The position numbers and the translations under genes were made by a program. A model generated the notes under the pieces. It was not told the origin of the DNA and ran no database searches. It saw only the letters and a program-made list of their open reading frames with translations. Shown one piece after another: positions 8,996-19,927 of a stretch of DNA of 64,000 nt. The stretch comes from Alphaproteobacteria bacterium. GTDB taxonomy: Bacteria > Pseudomonadota > Alphaproteobacteria > UBA7985 > JAUIBT01. The stretch is from positions 1 to 64,000 of the forward strand of contig JAUIDR010000012.1 of the NCBI GenBank assembly GCA_030428565.1, read 5' to 3'. Position 1 is the first letter of the stretch, and every line of letters starts with the position of its first letter.

Positions 8996-10390
8996 CTAAA
9001 CGATATCAAGGGACTTGAGTTTGCGGTGCAGCGCTGAGCGCTCCATGCCGACGAATTGGGCGGTCTTGGTGACGTTGCCATTAAAGCGCTTAACCTGGGC
9101 TTCCAGGTAGGCGCGCTCGAAGGATTCGCGCGCCTCGCGCATTGGCAGCGATATCAATGAGGAGACCCCGACGGCGCCACCGCCAGCCGACGGCCCTTCG
9201 CCGCTGACTTCAGGGGGCAGCGAGTCGAGCCCAATGGCCTCACCGGCATCGCCATTGTCCATGATGAGCATCCACTCAATCGCGTTGCGCAGTTGGCGCA
9301 CATTGCCCGGCCAAGCATAGGTGGTCAGCGCCGCCACGGTCGGCCCGCCCAAAATGCGCCTGGGCTGCCCGTTGGCTTGCGCGAAATAGGCCAGGAAATA
9401 GTCCGCTAGCATCTCGATATCCTCTGAGCGCTCGGCCAAGCCTGGCACATTTACCGGGAAAACGCGCAGGCGGTAATAGAGGTCTTCGCGGAATTCACCA
9501 TCGCGCACCAAGGCCTCTAGGTCGCTTTGCGTCGTGGCCAGTACGCGAACATCAACTTCGATACGCTGGGTGCCGCCCACCCGCGTAAAGCTCAGATCTT
9601 GCAGCATGCGCACGATTTTGCCTTGGGTATGGATCGGCATGTCGGCCACTTCGTCCAACAGCAAGGTGCCCCCATCTGCGGCTTCAAAAATGCCAGGCTT
9701 GGAGCGGCCATCGGGGAAATCTTCGCCGAACAGCTCTTGTTCGATACGCTCGGGGTGCAAGTTGGCGCAATTGAGTACCACAAAGGGCCCCTCAGAGCGG
9801 CTCGACTTAGCGTGGATAGCGCGGGCCACCACTTCCTTGCCCGAGCCCGCTGGACCGGTGATCAAGACGCGACTAGCCGACGGCCCCACCTTGGAAATGG
9901 TGTTGCGCAGCGCTTGGATCAGCGGCGATTCGCCTTGCAGCTCGGTGACATCGGCGGCCTGCAAACGCGCCTTCAAGGCCGCGTTCTCACGCTTGAGTTT
10001 CAGGTTTTCTTGAGCGCGATCCAGCAAGTGATAGATGCGGTCGATATTGAAGGGCTTTTCAATGAAATCATAAGCGCCAGTCTGGATGGCCTTGACCGCG
10101 GTCTCAATCGTCCCGTGGCCCGACATCATAATGACGGTGGCATCGGGCTTGATCTCCATCGTGGCTTCCAGCACGCCGATGCCGTCGCGCTTGGAGCCTT
10201 CCAGCCAGATATCCTGCAAAACGATATCGGGCTGATCTTGCTCGACCTTGCGAATGGCGTCTTCGTCATTGCCGGCTTCAAAGACCTCATAGCCTTCGTC
10301 CTCAAGCAGGCCCGACAAAGACAGGCGGATATCGCGCTCGTCGTCGACGATCAATATGCGGGGTTTGGCAGATACACTGGGTAGATTCAT
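8996..10390 (-). CDS. ntrX: Nitrogen assimilation response regulator NtrX
   Basis: A 464-aa NtrC-family regulator: receiver domain (phospho-acceptor Asp60 in VLQDIW), a modified AAA+ domain (Walker A GPAGSGKE, Walker B LLLDEVADM) and a C-terminal Fis-type helix-turn-helix (GNVTKTAQFVGMERSALHRK). The sigma-54-contacting GAFTGA loop is absent: after LFGEDFPDGRSKPGIFEA the motif is missing. This is typical of NtrX, which usually acts without sigma-54. It pairs with the NtrY kinase encoded 18 bases upstream. In relatives NtrYX governs nitrogen metabolism, redox response and envelope functions. Confidence 0.97.
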   Translation of the reverse strand: MNLPSVSAKPRILIVDDERDIRLSLSGLLEDEGYEVFEAGNDEDAIRKVEQDQPDIVLQDIWLEGSKRDGIGVLEATMEIKPDATVIMMSGHGTIETAVKAIQTGAYDFIEKPFNIDRIYHLLDRAQENLKLKRENAALKARLQAADVTELQGESPLIQALRNTISKVGPSASRVLITGPAGSGKEVVARAIHAKSSRSEGPFVVLNCANLHPERIEQELFGEDFPDGRSKPGIFEAADGGTLLLDEVADMPIHTQGKIVRMLQDLSFTRVGGTQRIEVDVRVLATTQSDLEALVRDGEFREDLYYRLRVFPVNVPGLAERSEDIEMLADYFLAYFAQANGQPRRILGGPTVAALTTYAWPGNVRQLRNAIEWMLIMDNGDAGEAIGLDSLPPEVSGEGPSAGGGAVGVSSLISLPMREARESFERAYLEAQVKRFNGNVTKTAQFVGMERSALHRKLKSLDIV

Positions 10391-10408
10391 GGCTGAAACG
10401 GTGTCTTT

Positions 10409-12749
10409 TTAGGTTTGATTATCGACAACAACAGCTTGCGGGCTGAGCGGGAATAACAAGCGAACTTGTGCGCCAGCGATGCTGGCGCCGTCTTCGCTGC
10501 GACGGTTGGAGAGGCTGAGCTGACCCCCGTGGTCCTGGACGATCTTTTTGACAATCGCAAGGCCAAGGCCGGTCCCCTTTTCTTTGAAAGTCACGTAGGG
10601 GTCGGTTAGGCGATCGAGCTGGTCGGCGGGCAGGCCCGGCCCATTATCTATGACGGTCAAGACCAGCGTTCCGGCTTGCTCATCGCGGGTCACATTAAGG
10701 TCGATGGCCGGTTTGAAGGCACTGCTACCTACCTCGCCGCCCTCATCCTTGGTGAGCTGCTCAGCATAGTCAACCAGAGCATCGGCGGCGTTGCGTAGCA
10801 CGTTCAGCAGCGCTTGGTTGAAGAGCCGCGCATCCACGCTTGCGTGCTGCGCCTCTAGCGAGCTGTCCAAACGGTAGTCGATACTGCGATGGGCCTGACT
10901 CTCTAAGAACACGGCCTGTTTGCACAGACCCAAGACCTCGACCCGCTCAAGCTTGGGGTTGGTCGAGCGCGCGAATGAGGAGAACTCGTCAACCATCTGT
11001 CGGATATCTTCGACCTGGCGCACAATGGTGTCGGTGCAAAGATCGAAGGTCTCAAGGCCTTCAGTAAGCTGTTTGCGGTAGCGGCGTTTGAGTCGCTCAG
11101 CTGAGAGCTGGATCGGCGTCAGCGGGTTCTTGATTTCGTGCGCGACGCGCCGGGCAACGTCCGACCAAGCCGCCGAGCGCTGAGCGGACACCAACTCGGT
11201 CACATCATCGAAGGTCACGATATAGCCCAAGACCTCATCGTCGCGCCGCTCCGCAAGCACCGCTGCCTTGAGCGACAGCTTTTCCAAATTGCGATTGACC
11301 AGCGGCAATTCTTCGGTGTGGGTCTTGCTGGGATTGGCCACCGCCTTAGCCAACAAGGCGCCAAGCTCGGGCACCAGCGCTGCCAAACTGGTGCCAACCT
11401 CGCCCGCCAGATCCAAACCCAACAGCTCCGAGCCGCGTCGGTTGGCTAAACGAATGTGCCCGCTGGGGTCCAGACCGACCACACCCGCCGAGACGCCCGA
11501 GAGAACCGCCTCGGTAAAACGGCGACGTTCATCGAGCTGGCTGTTAGCGCCCAGCAGCGCCGCTCGTTGGTTGCGAAGCTGGGTGGTCATACGGTTAAAG
11601 GATTGAATAAGCTTGGCAAACTCGTCCTTGCTGCTGGTGTTTTGCAGCGGAATATGCACGTCCAACTTGCCCGCACCGACCTGATCGGCGGCCTGCATGA
11701 GCCAGGAGATCGGCGCCGAAATCGAGGCCGCAAAGAACAGCCCCATGCCGCCTGCGGTCAAAACCAGCGCCGCGGCGATCACCGCAAAGATCATCAGAGC
11801 CGAGCGTTGGGTCTGCTCTGTCGAAGCCTCCAAGCCGTCATAGACCGTTGCGGCCCGCCGGGTCAGGTTGACCCTGGCCAGCACGTCGGGATCGACCTCC
11901 TGGGTCACGAATAGGTAAAGCGGCAGGCTGACTTCGGGCTTGAGCAGCACGGAAACTCGGCTCTGCACCGACCCCGGCAGCGGCACCAACTCGCCTTCAT
12001 CGGCGCGTTGCAGGTCTTGGTATGAGAACTCGACCTGGCGGGCTTGCGAGAAATCGTCGGTGCCGGCCTTGGCGATCGGGGTTGTATCGTTTTGCCGATC
12101 TTGAATTTGGATCAACAAGACCTCGGCGATATTTCGCAACGTGGCTTCTTGCTCCATGACGCGGGTAAGGCCGTCGGTATCCAGCGTCCGCAGTTCTTCG
12201 CTGCCCGCCAGCCGCGCAGCCAATGCGGTTGCATTGTTGCGCACGGTATTCTCACGCTCTGACAGGTAGATTTCTGCGATCTTGCGCGATTCTTTCACCG
12301 CGGTTGATACCGGCGAGGCAAACCAGGATTGCAGGCCAAAATTCACCAACAGGATCGAGACCGCCGTCACGGTCACGGTGGGCACCAGCGCGACCAAGCT
12401 GAAGAATAGTACCATGCGCAACAGCAGGCGCCGCCCCGCGCTGGCAATCGACATGCCGCCCAGCGATCTTAAAAAGCGCCGGATCAGCAACAGCGCCACC
12501 ACCACGATCAGGCCCAGATCAATCAGCAAGATGGTCGGCAGACCGGTATTCTCAGCGCTCGGGACAAAGCCTTCGCTCAAGCGAATAAAGGTCATGTAGC
12601 CCGAGATCATCGCCGCCGAGACCAAAAAGGCAAAGACGGGTGTCTCCAATTCGGCGATCAAAATTTGGCGCCGTTCGCGGCTGGCAAGCAACCGCAATTG
12701 CGTTAGGCGTTGCCAGCCCGCAGCCATGGCGCTGTGCAGAGAGCCTAGC

Positions 12750-12763
<14 letters not shown>
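10409..12763 (-). CDS. ntrY: Membrane sensor histidine kinase NtrY
   Basis: A 784-aa inner-membrane kinase. Three hydrophobic segments lie in the first 155 residues, followed by a large periplasmic region and a further membrane segment near residue 345 (a run of A, L and V ending FFAASISAP). Then come a HAMP linker, a PAS domain ([22 protein letters not shown]) and the kinase core. The core has the phospho-acceptor His in [31 protein letters not shown] for the N box, and DNGPGLP and GTGLGLAI for the G boxes. It phosphorylates NtrX. Its start overlaps the end of ntrC by 14 bases, indicating translational coupling. Confidence 0.96.
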
Positions 12764-14200
<1,437 letters not shown>

Positions 14201-14204
<4 letters not shown>

Positions 14205-15469
14205 AGCTCAGCCTCGTTCACTTTGACTTGCTCGTCCGCATTGATTTGCTCATCCACATTGTTTCGCTCGTCCGCGATTGCCGCCTCTTGCGGATCGGGA
14301 CGATTGGGCCCCGTGAAGGCCCGCTCGGCCTGGCTTCGGTATTGATACTCGGGCAGTAGCAAACGAAACTCGGTCTGGCCCGGCTCGCTGTCCAGTTCAA
14401 TGACGCCGTTCATGTCTTGGGTCATTTTGGCCACCAGTGCCAGCCCCAAGCCCCGCCCCCCGGACTTGCTGGATATGAAAGGCGAAAACAGGTTAGCCTT
14501 CACTTCGTCGCGAATGCCAGGCCCGTTATCGCGCACGCTCACCTGCAAGGGCAACTTGAGCAGCGCCTGGCTGCCCGGCAAGCTGATCTGCACGCCGTGG
14601 CGATAGCGGGTCGTCAGCGTTATTTGCGGATTGGTCTGCCCCTCCAAAGCTTCGGCTGCGTTCTTCACCAGGTTCATGAGAATCTGGATCAGCATATTTT
14701 GATCGCCCGCCACCGGTGGCAAGGAGGGGTCGAAGGCCTCTTCAAAGCGCACATGAGCGGCAAAACCCGCCCGCGCAGAAGTCACCACCCGCTTTAGGAC
14801 GCGGTGAATATTGACCCGCTCGGGATGAAAGCGTAGCGGCTGACTGAAGGCTTCCATTGAGTCGACCAGCGCCGCGACCCGCTCGGTCTCCTCGACAATC
14901 AAAGTCGTCAACTCGCGGTCTTCGGGCTTATCCAAGGACGGCGCGAGCAGTTGCGCCGCACCACGAATGCCCGCCAAAGGATTCTTGATCTCATGCCCCA
15001 GCATGCCCGCCAGGCCATCCATCGTGCGCGCGACCGAGCGCTGCGCCCAGTGCTCTGAAAACTTCTGGCTCTGCTCCAGCGGTGTGAGCGCGATGACCAC
15101 CGGATCGCCCTCCTCGTCCAAGCTGGAGAGGTTGACCGAGACCTGATGCACCCCAATCAACGGCGAGGACAGCGTTAGGCCGTGGTCGGTAATGCGATTG
15201 CGGCGCTGACGGGCGCGCTCGATCAGCAAGAACAGCGGATGATCTTCAGCGATAAAGCGCACCAGCGGTTGCCCCAACAAGCTGGACTGTGACAGACCAA
15301 AGAGCGCTTCGATCGCCGCGTTCACATAGAGGATTTGGTTTTGCTGTGAGACCACCAGCACCGGGGTCGGCAGCGCGGCCAAGACGCGAACAGGATCGCA
15401 AGTCTCTAAGAAGCGCTCGGCTTGTCGCCTTGCGGTGGTGCTGGGTTTTTGCGGAAGAGTATCGCTCAT
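14201..15469 (-). CDS. ntrB: Nitrogen sensor histidine kinase NtrB
   Basis: A cytoplasmic two-component kinase/phosphatase controlled by PII proteins. The start [10 protein letters not shown] at 15469 lies three bases past the dusB stop; the longer frame to 15583 is dusB coding sequence read in another frame. Of 422 aa, an N-terminal PAS domain (about 30-130) precedes the HisKA site [20 protein letters not shown]. The ATPase boxes [21 protein letters not shown] and [10 protein letters not shown] follow. The last 25 residues are a low-complexity repeat ([14 protein letters not shown]) encoded by imperfect 18- to 21-bp direct repeats at 14213-14275. This looks like recent slippage and is not part of the kinase fold. 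Confidence 0.96.
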
Positions 15470-15471
15470 AA

Positions 15472-16683
15472 TCAGGCTGCCTTTGCCCGCTGCACTGGCA
15501 GCTGTTGTGGCAGCTGTTGTGGCTGAAGTTCTGCCTGTTGCTCTGCCTGTTGTTCTGGGGCTTGGAAAAAGCGCTGTAAGCACGACTCGATGCCCGCCAA
15601 ATCGTCTGCTTTCATAACCTGGCGACGAAATTCGGCGGCGTCCGGCAGGCCGTGGGCGAACCAGGCCAGGTGTTTGCGGGCGTTGCGCAGGCCGGATGCC
15701 GTCCCGTAGTGTTCGAGCATTTCCGCCATAAAGACTTCTACGGCGGCGCGTTTTTCATCCCAACTGGGCTCTGCCTGCACGGCGCGGCCCGTGAGATCAT
15801 CGGCGACCTGCCTTATCAGCCAAGGCCGCCCTTCGGCCGCGCGCCCCAGCATAACGCCGGCAGCGCCACTTTGTTGCAGGGCTTGGCGCGCCGTGCTGGG
15901 ATCGCTGATATCTCCGTTGACCAGCACGGGCAATTTGACCGCCTTGCGGACCTGGGCCACCGCGCGCCAATCGGCTTGGCCCTTATAGAACTGACAGCGC
16001 GTGCGCCCATGCACCACCACCATCGCAAAGCCCAGATCTTCGGCGACCCGCGCCAGATAGGCAGCGTTATGACAGCTCTCGTCCCATCCTAGGCGCATCT
16101 TGACGCTGACCGGCAGGCCAGGAGCAGCCTGTTGCGCGGCACGGGCCACTGCCTCCAGAATTGCAATCGCGCGCGGTTCATCGCGCATTAGCGCAGACCC
16201 CGAGGCCTTGGCCGTCACCTTCTTGGCCGGGCAACCGAAATTCACATCCACCATATCGGCGCCGCGGTCGATGGCCACCTTGGCGGCTTCGCCCATCGTC
16301 TCGGCCTCTATACCGGCCAACTGGACCGATATGGGGCTCTCGTCGTCGACGCAATCTTTCAACTTGCGACTGTCTTTAATCTCGCGCAGCAGCGCGGCGC
16401 TGGCGACCATTTCGGTGACAAGCAGCCCCGCGCCAAAGCGGCGCGCCATACGGCGAAAGGGCTTATCGGTGATGCCGGACATCGGCGCCAAGACCACCGG
16501 ATCCAGCGCAGGCAAGCCCGGCAAATGTAGGCTCGGCAAATGTAGGCCCTGTAATTGTAGGCCCGGCAAGTGAAGAGGCGCCAAGCAGGGGGCGTCATTG
16601 CAGGCGTTCACCTGAGCGCTCGCCTGAGCGGTCACGGGCCTGGTATCATCTGCATGGGAAATGGCGTCCAGCACGGCGAGCAA
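15472..16683 (-). CDS. dusB: tRNA-dihydrouridine synthase DusB (NifR3 type)
   Basis: Flavin-dependent enzyme reducing uridine to dihydrouridine in tRNA. The core starts at VVLAPMSGITDKPFRRMARRF, has the active-site Cys in VNFGCPAKKV and continues with SVKMRLGWD, MVVVHGRTR and VNGDI. At 403 aa it exceeds the usual 320-340. The extra N-terminus holds a tandem LHLPGL/LHLPSL/LQLQGL repeat encoded by 15-bp units at about 16505-16575. The C-terminus is a Gln-rich tail (QQAEQQAELQPQQLPQQLPV). A shorter start inside the repeat cannot be excluded. It heads the ntrBC-ntrYX operon, a classic alphaproteobacterial arrangement where dusB is called nifR3. Confidence 0.95.
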   Translation of the reverse strand: MLAVLDAISHADDTRPVTAQASAQVNACNDAPCLAPLHLPGLQLQGLHLPSLHLPGLPALDPVVLAPMSGITDKPFRRMARRFGAGLLVTEMVASAALLREIKDSRKLKDCVDDESPISVQLAGIEAETMGEAAKVAIDRGADMVDVNFGCPAKKVTAKASGSALMRDEPRAIAILEAVARAAQQAAPGLPVSVKMRLGWDESCHNAAYLARVAEDLGFAMVVVHGRTRCQFYKGQADWRAVAQVRKAVKLPVLVNGDISDPSTARQALQQSGAAGVMLGRAAEGRPWLIRQVADDLTGRAVQAEPSWDEKRAAVEVFMAEMLEHYGTASGLRNARKHLAWFAHGLPDAAEFRRQVMKADDLAGIESCLQRFFQAPEQQAEQQAELQPQQLPQQLPVQRAKAA

Positions 16684-17058
16684 GCGCCCCTATGTCAACG
16701 TTGGCGGGAAAAGTGTTGCTTTTCAGCAACAGATATCAAGCGTTTGCCCCCTTGGCAAGCGGCCATAGCAAGGCACACCGCGCCATATGAGCCCAAGACA
16801 GCGGGCCTTAGCGCAAGCCGCGAAGGAGTGGCAACACGCGTGAGCATGGACTCGCGCTAGAAATCAGTCAACTAGAGCGGATGGGCTATTGCGACACCAG
16901 CGCCCGACGCTCTAGGACGGCATCCGCCAGCGCCAGAAGACCGCGGGATGACAGCGATGGTTGCCAAGCCCCTTCACAACGGGGGTGCTTTTGGCCATGG
17001 TGGCGCGCGTACTGGGCCAAGCCCGGACCCTTTGCCCTCTTTGGTCGAGTACTAGATT
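16684..17058. other. Intergenic between divergent dusB and ispD
   Basis: These 375 bases should hold the promoters of the dusB-ntr operon (minus) and the ispD operon (plus). Long open frames on both strands cross into ispD, but their compositions (Arg/Pro/Ala-rich, no motif) mark them as shadows. No convincing promoter pair, operator or RNA element was found. Confidence 0.5.
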
Positions 17059-17943
17059 TTGCTGCCGCCCGACACCCCGCAAGCCCAAACTCAGGCCCAA
17101 ACCCAGGCCCAGGCCCAAAGCCCCGCCGCCCCGCGGCAAGCTCCCCTCGCGCTGGTCGTCGCGGCTGGACAAGGGCAACGCTTTGGCTCCCAACTGCCCA
17201 AGCAATACCATGCGCTCGGCAAGGCACCGGTCTTGACTTTGACCCTGACGCGCTTGTTCGCCGCCAGCGCCTGCCGAGCCGCGATGGTGGTGATCCACCC
17301 CGACTACCGCGCGCAGGCAGAAGCCGCCATTGCGGCCCTAGAGCCCGGCGTTGGCGCCTGTTGTCACCTGACGAACGGCGGAGCCAGCCGGCAAGAATCG
17401 GTTCGCCTGGGCCTGGAGGCGCTGGCGGACGTCTTCCCCGCAGCCTGTTCAAAAGCAGCGGGCGAGGCGGCGAATTTGGTGCTGATCCACGATGCGGCGC
17501 GTCCCCTGCTGAGCCCAGAAACCGCCCAGCGCCTGCTCGATGCTGCCGGGCGCGTTGGGGCCAGTGTCCCAGTGCTACCCGTTGCCGATACGCTAAAGCG
17601 CCTAGACGCCGACCAGCACATCGCGGCAACCGTCGATCGCAGCAAGCTGATGCGCGTACAGACACCGCAAGTATTTGCCCTAGCTGGTATTCTAGACGCC
17701 CACCGGCGTCTGGCCGAGCGCCAGGATTTGACCGACGACGCCAGCCTCTATGAGGCGCTGGGCTGGCCCGTCGCGGGCGTTGAGGGTGACGAGTGCCTGC
17801 TTAAGATCACCAGCCAAAGCGACCTTGAACTGGTGCGCGCGTTGGCGGGCGCCCCGCCTGAAGGAACAAGTCGGGGAACGCGCCAGGGAAAGCGCCAGGG
17901 AAAGCGCCAGGGAGCGGCTCAGGCACTATCGGGCGGGGATTAG
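17059..17943 (+). CDS. ispD: 2-C-methyl-D-erythritol 4-phosphate cytidylyltransferase
   Basis: Third enzyme of the MEP isoprenoid pathway, making CDP-methylerythritol from CTP and MEP. The nucleotide-binding motif ALVVAAGQGQRFGSQLPKQY, the central GGASRQESVRLGLEAL and the HDAARPLLS motif are canonical. An in-frame TAG at 17053 forces initiation afterwards, so the first available start is the weak TTG at 17059, with no good ribosome site. Both ends carry in-frame repeats. A Gln-Ala-Thr run near residues 9-20 is encoded by 12-bp CAGGCCCAAACC-like units. A C-terminal GKRQ repeat (17875-17915) is also encoded by 12-bp units. ispF follows closely; in many Alphaproteobacteria the two are fused, but here they are separate. 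Confidence 0.95.
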   Translation: MLPPDTPQAQTQAQTQAQAQSPAAPRQAPLALVVAAGQGQRFGSQLPKQYHALGKAPVLTLTLTRLFAASACRAAMVVIHPDYRAQAEAAIAALEPGVGACCHLTNGGASRQESVRLGLEALADVFPAACSKAAGEAANLVLIHDAARPLLSPETAQRLLDAAGRVGASVPVLPVADTLKRLDADQHIAATVDRSKLMRVQTPQVFALAGILDAHRRLAERQDLTDDASLYEALGWPVAGVEGDECLLKITSQSDLELVRALAGAPPEGTSRGTRQGKRQGKRQGAAQALSGGD

Positions 17944-18018
17944 CTTTTGAGCTTTGCCGCAAATCTTGTTAGCAAAGAGCCTCGAAAAAACTTTTCAACC
18001 ACGTTTCAAGAGCCAGTT

Positions 18019-18576
18019 ATGCAGACCGAGACCCGCGTCGGATTCGGATATGACGTGCACCGATTTGGTCCCAACACCTATGAACAGGGCCTGGTGCGGC
18101 TCTGTGGCGTCGATATCCCGCACGACCAAGCCCTGCAGGGGCATTCTGATGCGGATGTAGGCATGCATGCGCTGTGTGACGCCATCTATGGCGCGCTGGC
18201 CGACGGCGACATTGGCGCGCATTTCCCGCCCAGCGACCCGCAGTGGAAGGGCACCGAGAGCCACGTCTTTTTGCAGCACGCCGCCGGGCTAATCGAAAAG
18301 GCCGGGGGACGTCTGGTCAATTGCGATATCACCTTAGTCTGCGAACAGCCCAAAATCAGCCCGCACCGCCCCGCCATGCGCGCGCGCCTGGCCGAGCTGT
18401 TGGGCGTTGCGGTCGCGCGGGTGGCGGTTAAAGCCACGACCAGCGAGGGTCTGGGCTTCACAGGCCGCCAAGAGGGCATCGCCGCTCAAGCCGTCGTCAG
18501 TATCGAGGTCCCGCACGGCCTGGACGAAGACGCCGCCGAGGCCGAAGCCCTGCTAGCGGGGGGCCTTTTAGAGTGA
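18019..18576 (+). CDS. ispF: 2-C-methyl-D-erythritol 2,4-cyclodiphosphate synthase
   Basis: Fifth enzyme of the MEP pathway, closing the cyclic diphosphate with release of CMP. The start at 18019 gives [17 protein letters not shown], with the metal-binding Asp12 and His14. [33 protein letters not shown] and the C-terminal [16 protein letters not shown] match the family. The C-terminus [26 protein letters not shown] has a short Glu/Ala extension. An upstream TTG at 17947 is in frame but less likely. Its stop overlaps the pgpA start, so the two are translationally coupled. Confidence 0.97.
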   Translation: MQTETRVGFGYDVHRFGPNTYEQGLVRLCGVDIPHDQALQGHSDADVGMHALCDAIYGALADGDIGAHFPPSDPQWKGTESHVFLQHAAGLIEKAGGRLVNCDITLVCEQPKISPHRPAMRARLAELLGVAVARVAVKATTSEGLGFTGRQEGIAAQAVVSIEVPHGLDEDAAEAEALLAGGLLE

Positions 18577-19034
18577 GCCCAAAACTGCTTTGGAACCTCA
18601 TGACCCTAGGACGCCTGGGCCATGCTAAACCCGGCCCCGGAACGGTCGGCTCAATCGCAACGGCTGCTGTGGTCTATTGGCCCTTCGCCGCGCTGCCCGG
18701 CTTCTTGGACTTGGTGCTGGTGGTGGCGCTGTGCGCGGGCTGCGCCGTGGTGTTGATCCTCGCCGACCCACAGGATGACGATTCGCGCATCGTCATCGAC
18801 GAGGCCGCGGGCGTCAGTTTGGCGCTCTACCTGGCCCACTCCAGTTTCAGCCAGGCCCTGTTGGCTCTGTTCTTGTTCCGCATCTTGGACATTTTAAAGC
18901 CCGGCCCCATTCGCACGCTGGAACGCTGGCAACCGCCCTGGCTGGGCATCTATGCCGACGATATGGCCGCCGGTCTGGGCGCGGGTGTCTTGACTATCAT
19001 CGCCATGAAGGTGCTGTGGCTTGTCGGTATCTAG
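18573..19034 (+). CDS. pgpA: Phosphatidylglycerophosphatase A
   Basis: Inner-membrane phosphatase converting phosphatidylglycerol phosphate to phosphatidylglycerol. The 153-aa protein has the family signatures [19 protein letters not shown] near residue 13, [17 protein letters not shown] in the middle, and [16 protein letters not shown] near the end. Several hydrophobic membrane segments lie between them. It starts with GTG overlapping the ispF stop and ends 14 bases inside the next gene. The run ispD-ispF-pgpA-cinA is a typical alphaproteobacterial operon. Confidence 0.96.
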   Translation: MSPKLLWNLMTLGRLGHAKPGPGTVGSIATAAVVYWPFAALPGFLDLVLVVALCAGCAVVLILADPQDDDSRIVIDEAAGVSLALYLAHSSFSQALLALFLFRILDILKPGPIRTLERWQPPWLGIYADDMAAGLGAGVLTIIAMKVLWLVGI

Positions 19035-19551
19035 AAGCCAGGCAAACGCCGTCGATCTAGCCAGCGCCACCATTACTGAGCTGGTGCAAACTTTAATCGC
19101 CACGGGCCGCCCGCTGGTCTTGGTCGAGACCTGCACCGGCGGCGCCATCGCTGCGACCCTAACGGCCCAACCGGGGGCTTCGCGGGTCTTGCGTTGGGGG
19201 CTTTGCCTCTATGACCACAGCTCAAAAGCCGATTTTCTGGGCATCTCGCCTCAGGTCTTTATCGACCACGCAAGCGTCTCACAAGCCGCCGTTCGCGCCC
19301 TGTCGCAAGCCGCTTATCAACGCCTGACCCAACAAGATCCGGCCACCACCAACAGCGCGATGGCCCTGGCCGTTTCGGGCATTGCAGGCCCCAGCGGCGC
19401 GCGTCCAGGCAAACCTGTGGGCCACTGCTGGATGGCGCTGAGCCAAGCTGACGCCACGCACTGCAAATCCTTGCAACTGCCGCCCGAACGATCACCATAT
19501 CGCGAGCAAGCGACCCGCGCTGCTTTGACCTGGTTGTTGCAGAGCGCATAG
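19021..19551 (+). CDS. pncC: CinA-family nicotinamide-nucleotide amidohydrolase
   Basis: A 176-aa stand-alone CinA C-terminal domain (PncC type), which deamidates nicotinamide mononucleotide to nicotinic acid mononucleotide for NAD salvage. Family motifs are visible: LVLVETCTGGAIAATLTAQPGASRVLRWG with the catalytic-region TCTGG, then ALAVSGIAGPSGARPGKPVGHCWMAL. The segment after the third motif is shorter than average. The start is TTG at 19021 inside pgpA (14-base overlap), indicating coupling. Confidence 0.9.
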   Translation: MSVSRSQANAVDLASATITELVQTLIATGRPLVLVETCTGGAIAATLTAQPGASRVLRWGLCLYDHSSKADFLGISPQVFIDHASVSQAAVRALSQAAYQRLTQQDPATTNSAMALAVSGIAGPSGARPGKPVGHCWMALSQADATHCKSLQLPPERSPYREQATRAALTWLLQSA

Positions 19552-19927
19552 CGTGCGAAAAGGTTTGACAGCCCTGTTAATCAACACCAATAGGGGCAAT
19601 TGCTCAACGCTTACAATTCAAGACTAGGGCGGCCAAGCGGCCGCTTAAGTTGCCGGGTAATATTACCGGGTTAAATTATTGGTTCAAATTATCGGGCCGT
19701 TTGCCAGCTCGGCTACCAGCCCGGCTCGATGTCAATTCGCGGACCCAATCGCGGACATTCGGCCGCCAACGACATTTGAATTCGCAAGAGCTTTGCCACC
19801 TAGGGTTGATTTTCACGGGTAAATTGGCTACCACAACCCCTAAAACCTATGCATTTTGCAATGCAATTTGCTAAACCTGCGTCGTCACCGCTCACAGCAT
19901 CGCTATAGATTTTTCTTGGGATTTTTC
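19552..19927. other. Intergenic upstream of the CxxC-repeat protein
   Basis: No gene is recognised in these 376 bases. Two symmetric elements are visible: GCGGCC-AAGC-GGCCGC near 19630-19645, and the 12-bp palindrome GGTAATATTACC at 19656-19667. The first could be a weak end-of-operon hairpin (no T-run). The second lies in an AT-rich stretch and could be an operator or part of the promoter for the next gene. Confidence 0.45.

Noticed and set aside
8996-10390. Loss of GAFTGA in NtrX as a novel defect
   Set aside because: Absence of this motif is normal for alphaproteobacterial NtrX.
16881-17753. 290-aa plus-strand and 259-aa minus-strand ORFs overlapping ispD
   Set aside because: Arg/Pro-rich shadows of ispD in alternative frames.
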